Source of the DNA: Sulfurimonas sp.
GTDB lineage: Bacteria; Campylobacterota; Campylobacteria; Campylobacterales; Sulfurimonadaceae
Direction of reading: 5' to 3'
Assembly: GCA_002733155.1 (NCBI GenBank)
Contig: NVUO01000006.1
Span: 243,564-268,902, forward strand
DNA: 25,339 nucleotides
The translations under genes were made by a program, and so were the position numbers. Below the pieces are notes generated by a model. It saw only the letters and a program-made list of their open reading frames with translations, made no database searches and had not been told where the DNA came from. Numbering within the stretch: position 1 is the stretch's first letter; each line of letters starts with the position of its first letter. Of the stretch, positions 24,079 to 25,339 are shown piece by piece.

Positions 24079-24684
24079 ATGAAAAATACAATAGAGCCCA
24101 CGTACCACCATGGAGATTTAAAAAATTCCCTTATAGTTGCTGCTTTGGAAATGATTGAAAAAGATGGGGTAAACTCTATGACTTTAAGAGAGTTAACTAA
24201 AAAAGTTGGTGCCTCTAGATCAGCTATATATAGACATTTTAGTTCAAAAAATGAATTACTTAAATCTATCATTAAAGAGGCTATTAAAAAACTTGATGAG
24301 TATACAATAACATCAATACCAACTACCAATATTTTAGATGACCTTTATATTATGGGAAAATCTTATATAAATTTTGCTATCAAAAATCCAAATATATATA
24401 GAATGATATTTGGTAATGAAGCGAGGAAACAAAGAGAAGAAGTTTGTGATATATATGATGCAAATGATGCAGCTGGTTTTCATAAACTAATAGAATTAAT
24501 AAAACTAGCACAAGAAACTAATCTAATAAAAAAAGATGATGCAATGATGCAGGCTACTGTAATATGGTCAACTATGCATGGCTTATCTAACTTATTAATA
24601 GATGGACATATACATATTCAAGATAACTTTGAGACCCTATATGATTTAAGTTTTAATACTTTAATTACAGGTATGAAGGCCTAA
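24079..24684 (+). CDS. TetR-family transcriptional repressor
   Basis: A 201-residue regulator. The N-terminal HTH (about residues 10-60) shows 'HHGDLKNSLIVAALEMIEKDG' and 'LRELTKKVGASRSAIYRHFSSKNELL', a clear TetR DNA-binding domain; the rest is helical, with 'FAIKNPNIYRMIFGNE' and 'TVIWSTMHGLSNLLIDGHI' as in TetR proteins with a WHG-type C-terminal domain. It is divergent from the LolA-like/barrel/RND operon and almost certainly represses it and itself through the operators at 23997-24040. The inducer is unknown. No ribosome site precedes ATG 24079; a TGCTAAAAT extended -10 (24064-24072) ends six bases before it, so the mRNA may be leaderless. It ends four bases into the converging glucosaminidase gene. 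Confidence 0.9.
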   Translation: MKNTIEPTYHHGDLKNSLIVAALEMIEKDGVNSMTLRELTKKVGASRSAIYRHFSSKNELLKSIIKEAIKKLDEYTITSIPTTNILDDLYIMGKSYINFAIKNPNIYRMIFGNEARKQREEVCDIYDANDAAGFHKLIELIKLAQETNLIKKDDAMMQATVIWSTMHGLSNLLIDGHIHIQDNFETLYDLSFNTLITGMKA

Positions 24685-25339
24685 TCATATTTTGTAAACT
24701 TATTGTATCTGATAAGCTTTTCAATTTGGGAGCAGTATTCAATTCCACGCTCTGAGTATTTATTTAATTTTTTAGTTAATAAATAAGCATCATCTGTTTG
24801 CATTTTAAGTTGCCTAAACTCTGAATATGCAGGAGATTTAGCTAATAATTTATAATAAGATCGCATAGAATCTTCTAAGCTAACAAATTTTTTAAGCCAT
24901 ATAGTATATTTACCTCTTTTTTCTAAAGCAGCTATCCTAGGCTCTTTTTTGTTTATGCTCCATAATCCAAATATATTATTTGCTTGTTTAAAAAATCTAG
25001 ATGTAGCCCATGCACTCTCTATAGCTGCTTGAGCTAATACTATACTCTTTGGATGTGGTTTTATAGCCATCAATAATTTTTTATCAGTATCTACCTTATA
25101 TTCTTCTTTTAATCTCTTTATATTGTATAAATTTCTCGAATGTTTTATATCTAATATAGTACTTTTATATAAAATATTTAATTCATTATCAATCTTATTT
25201 ATAATTGGTAAAAGTAAAGATATAAATATTTTCTTTTTTTTAAATACACTGATAGGTTTAAGTAAATGTTTATTCATTTCTGAAGCAGATACAATCGTAG
25301 AAAATAAATATAATATTAATATATACTTCAATATAAACC
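24681..25339 (-). CDS. Bax-type glucosaminidase, possibly running off the window
   Basis: At least 216 residues of a secreted peptidoglycan hydrolase of the Bax/FlgJ glucosaminidase group. An N-terminal hydrophobic stretch ('YILILYLFSTIVSAS') acts as signal peptide. The catalytic region is 'IVLAQAAIESAWATSRFFKQANNIFGLW', split in the protein as AQAAIESAWATS (E105 the likely catalytic acid, counted from the TTG) and NNIFGLW; the end reads 'LNKYSERGIEYCSQIEKLIRYN'. The enzyme cleaves the glycan backbone of peptidoglycan. The only start in the window is TTG at 25331-25329, but the frame is open to the edge, so the true ATG may lie outside. It converges with the TetR gene, overlapping by four bases. 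Confidence 0.85.
   Translation of the reverse strand, partial: FILKYILILYLFSTIVSASEMNKHLLKPISVFKKKKIFISLLLPIINKIDNELNILYKSTILDIKHSRNLYNIKRLKEEYKVDTDKKLLMAIKPHPKSIVLAQAAIESAWATSRFFKQANNIFGLWSINKKEPRIAALEKRGKYTIWLKKFVSLEDSMRSYYKLLAKSPAYSEFRQLKMQTDDAYLLTKKLNKYSERGIEYCSQIEKLIRYNKFTKYD

Noticed and set aside
24072..24329. 85-codon minus-strand frame over the TetR gene
   Set aside because: Antisense to a clear TetR HTH domain; no family resemblance and no ribosome site.
1..25339. CRISPR arrays, tRNA or rRNA genes, replication origin
   Set aside because: No regularly spaced repeats of 20 bases or more, no tRNA-like T-arm/CCA patterns and no rRNA-like GC-rich stretches were seen on either strand.

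Overview
This is an AT-rich window from a denitrifying bacterium, most likely a member of the Campylobacterota (Sulfurimonas/Arcobacter-like). The grounds are low GC, the 'AHQWRQPL' phosphoacceptor motif of the histidine kinase (common in that phylum), a split Aer-like PAS/MCP receptor resembling Campylobacter CetB/CetA, and a compact cd1 nitrite reductase cluster. The genus call is inference from general knowledge, not from a search.

Layout. (1) 79-267: a small membrane protein behind a three-copy 11-bp tandem repeat. (2) 378-4834: NO/nitrite reduction operon: FNR/CRP-type site, small membrane protein, norC, norB, an overlooked 50-codon membrane peptide (2943-3095), an intercistronic hairpin, nirS, terminator. 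(3) 4902-10488: a second FNR-type promoter, then nirC-like cytochrome, nirJ, nirF, a SUMT (nirE/cobA type), a fusion of an ODP/flavodiiron-type metallo-beta-lactamase-fold domain to a histidine kinase, and an OmpR-type response regulator, all overlapping or abutting. (4) 10489-12155: accessory patch with a 40% GC non-coding segment flanked by an 11-bp direct repeat, a stand-alone AAA ATPase with a consensus promoter and duplicated operator-like repeats, and a decayed transposase. (5) 12156-15069: Sel1-repeat protein, EamA transporter, SQR-like flavoprotein. (6) 15109-17192: a third FNR-type promoter driving a PAS/CZB-MCP split taxis receptor. (7) 17189-23978, minus strand: a CNNM-type protein, a possible 28-codon membrane peptide, MgtE, and an upstream RND/outer-membrane/LolA-like envelope transport operon. 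(8) 23997-24684: tandem TetR-type operator and divergent TetR gene; then a Bax-type glucosaminidase running to the window edge.

How they fit. NirS reduces nitrite to NO and NorCB reduces NO to N2O. NirE, NirJ and NirF make heme d1 for NirS; the siroheme decarboxylase genes (nirD/L/G/H) and norQ/norD are not in the window and must be elsewhere or replaced. The two denitrification operons and the taxis operon carry the same site architecture (TTGAT-type dyad about 29 bp before a -10), so one FNR/CRP-family regulator encoded elsewhere probably links respiration with energy taxis. The ODP-kinase and its response regulator, co-transcribed with heme d1 genes, look like a second, di-iron-based O2 or NO sensing layer.

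Most worth following up: the ODP-histidine kinase fusion inside the nir operon, the two overlooked small membrane peptides (after norB, and between mgtE and the CNNM gene), the shared regulatory site in three operons, and the repeat-decorated ATPase locus.
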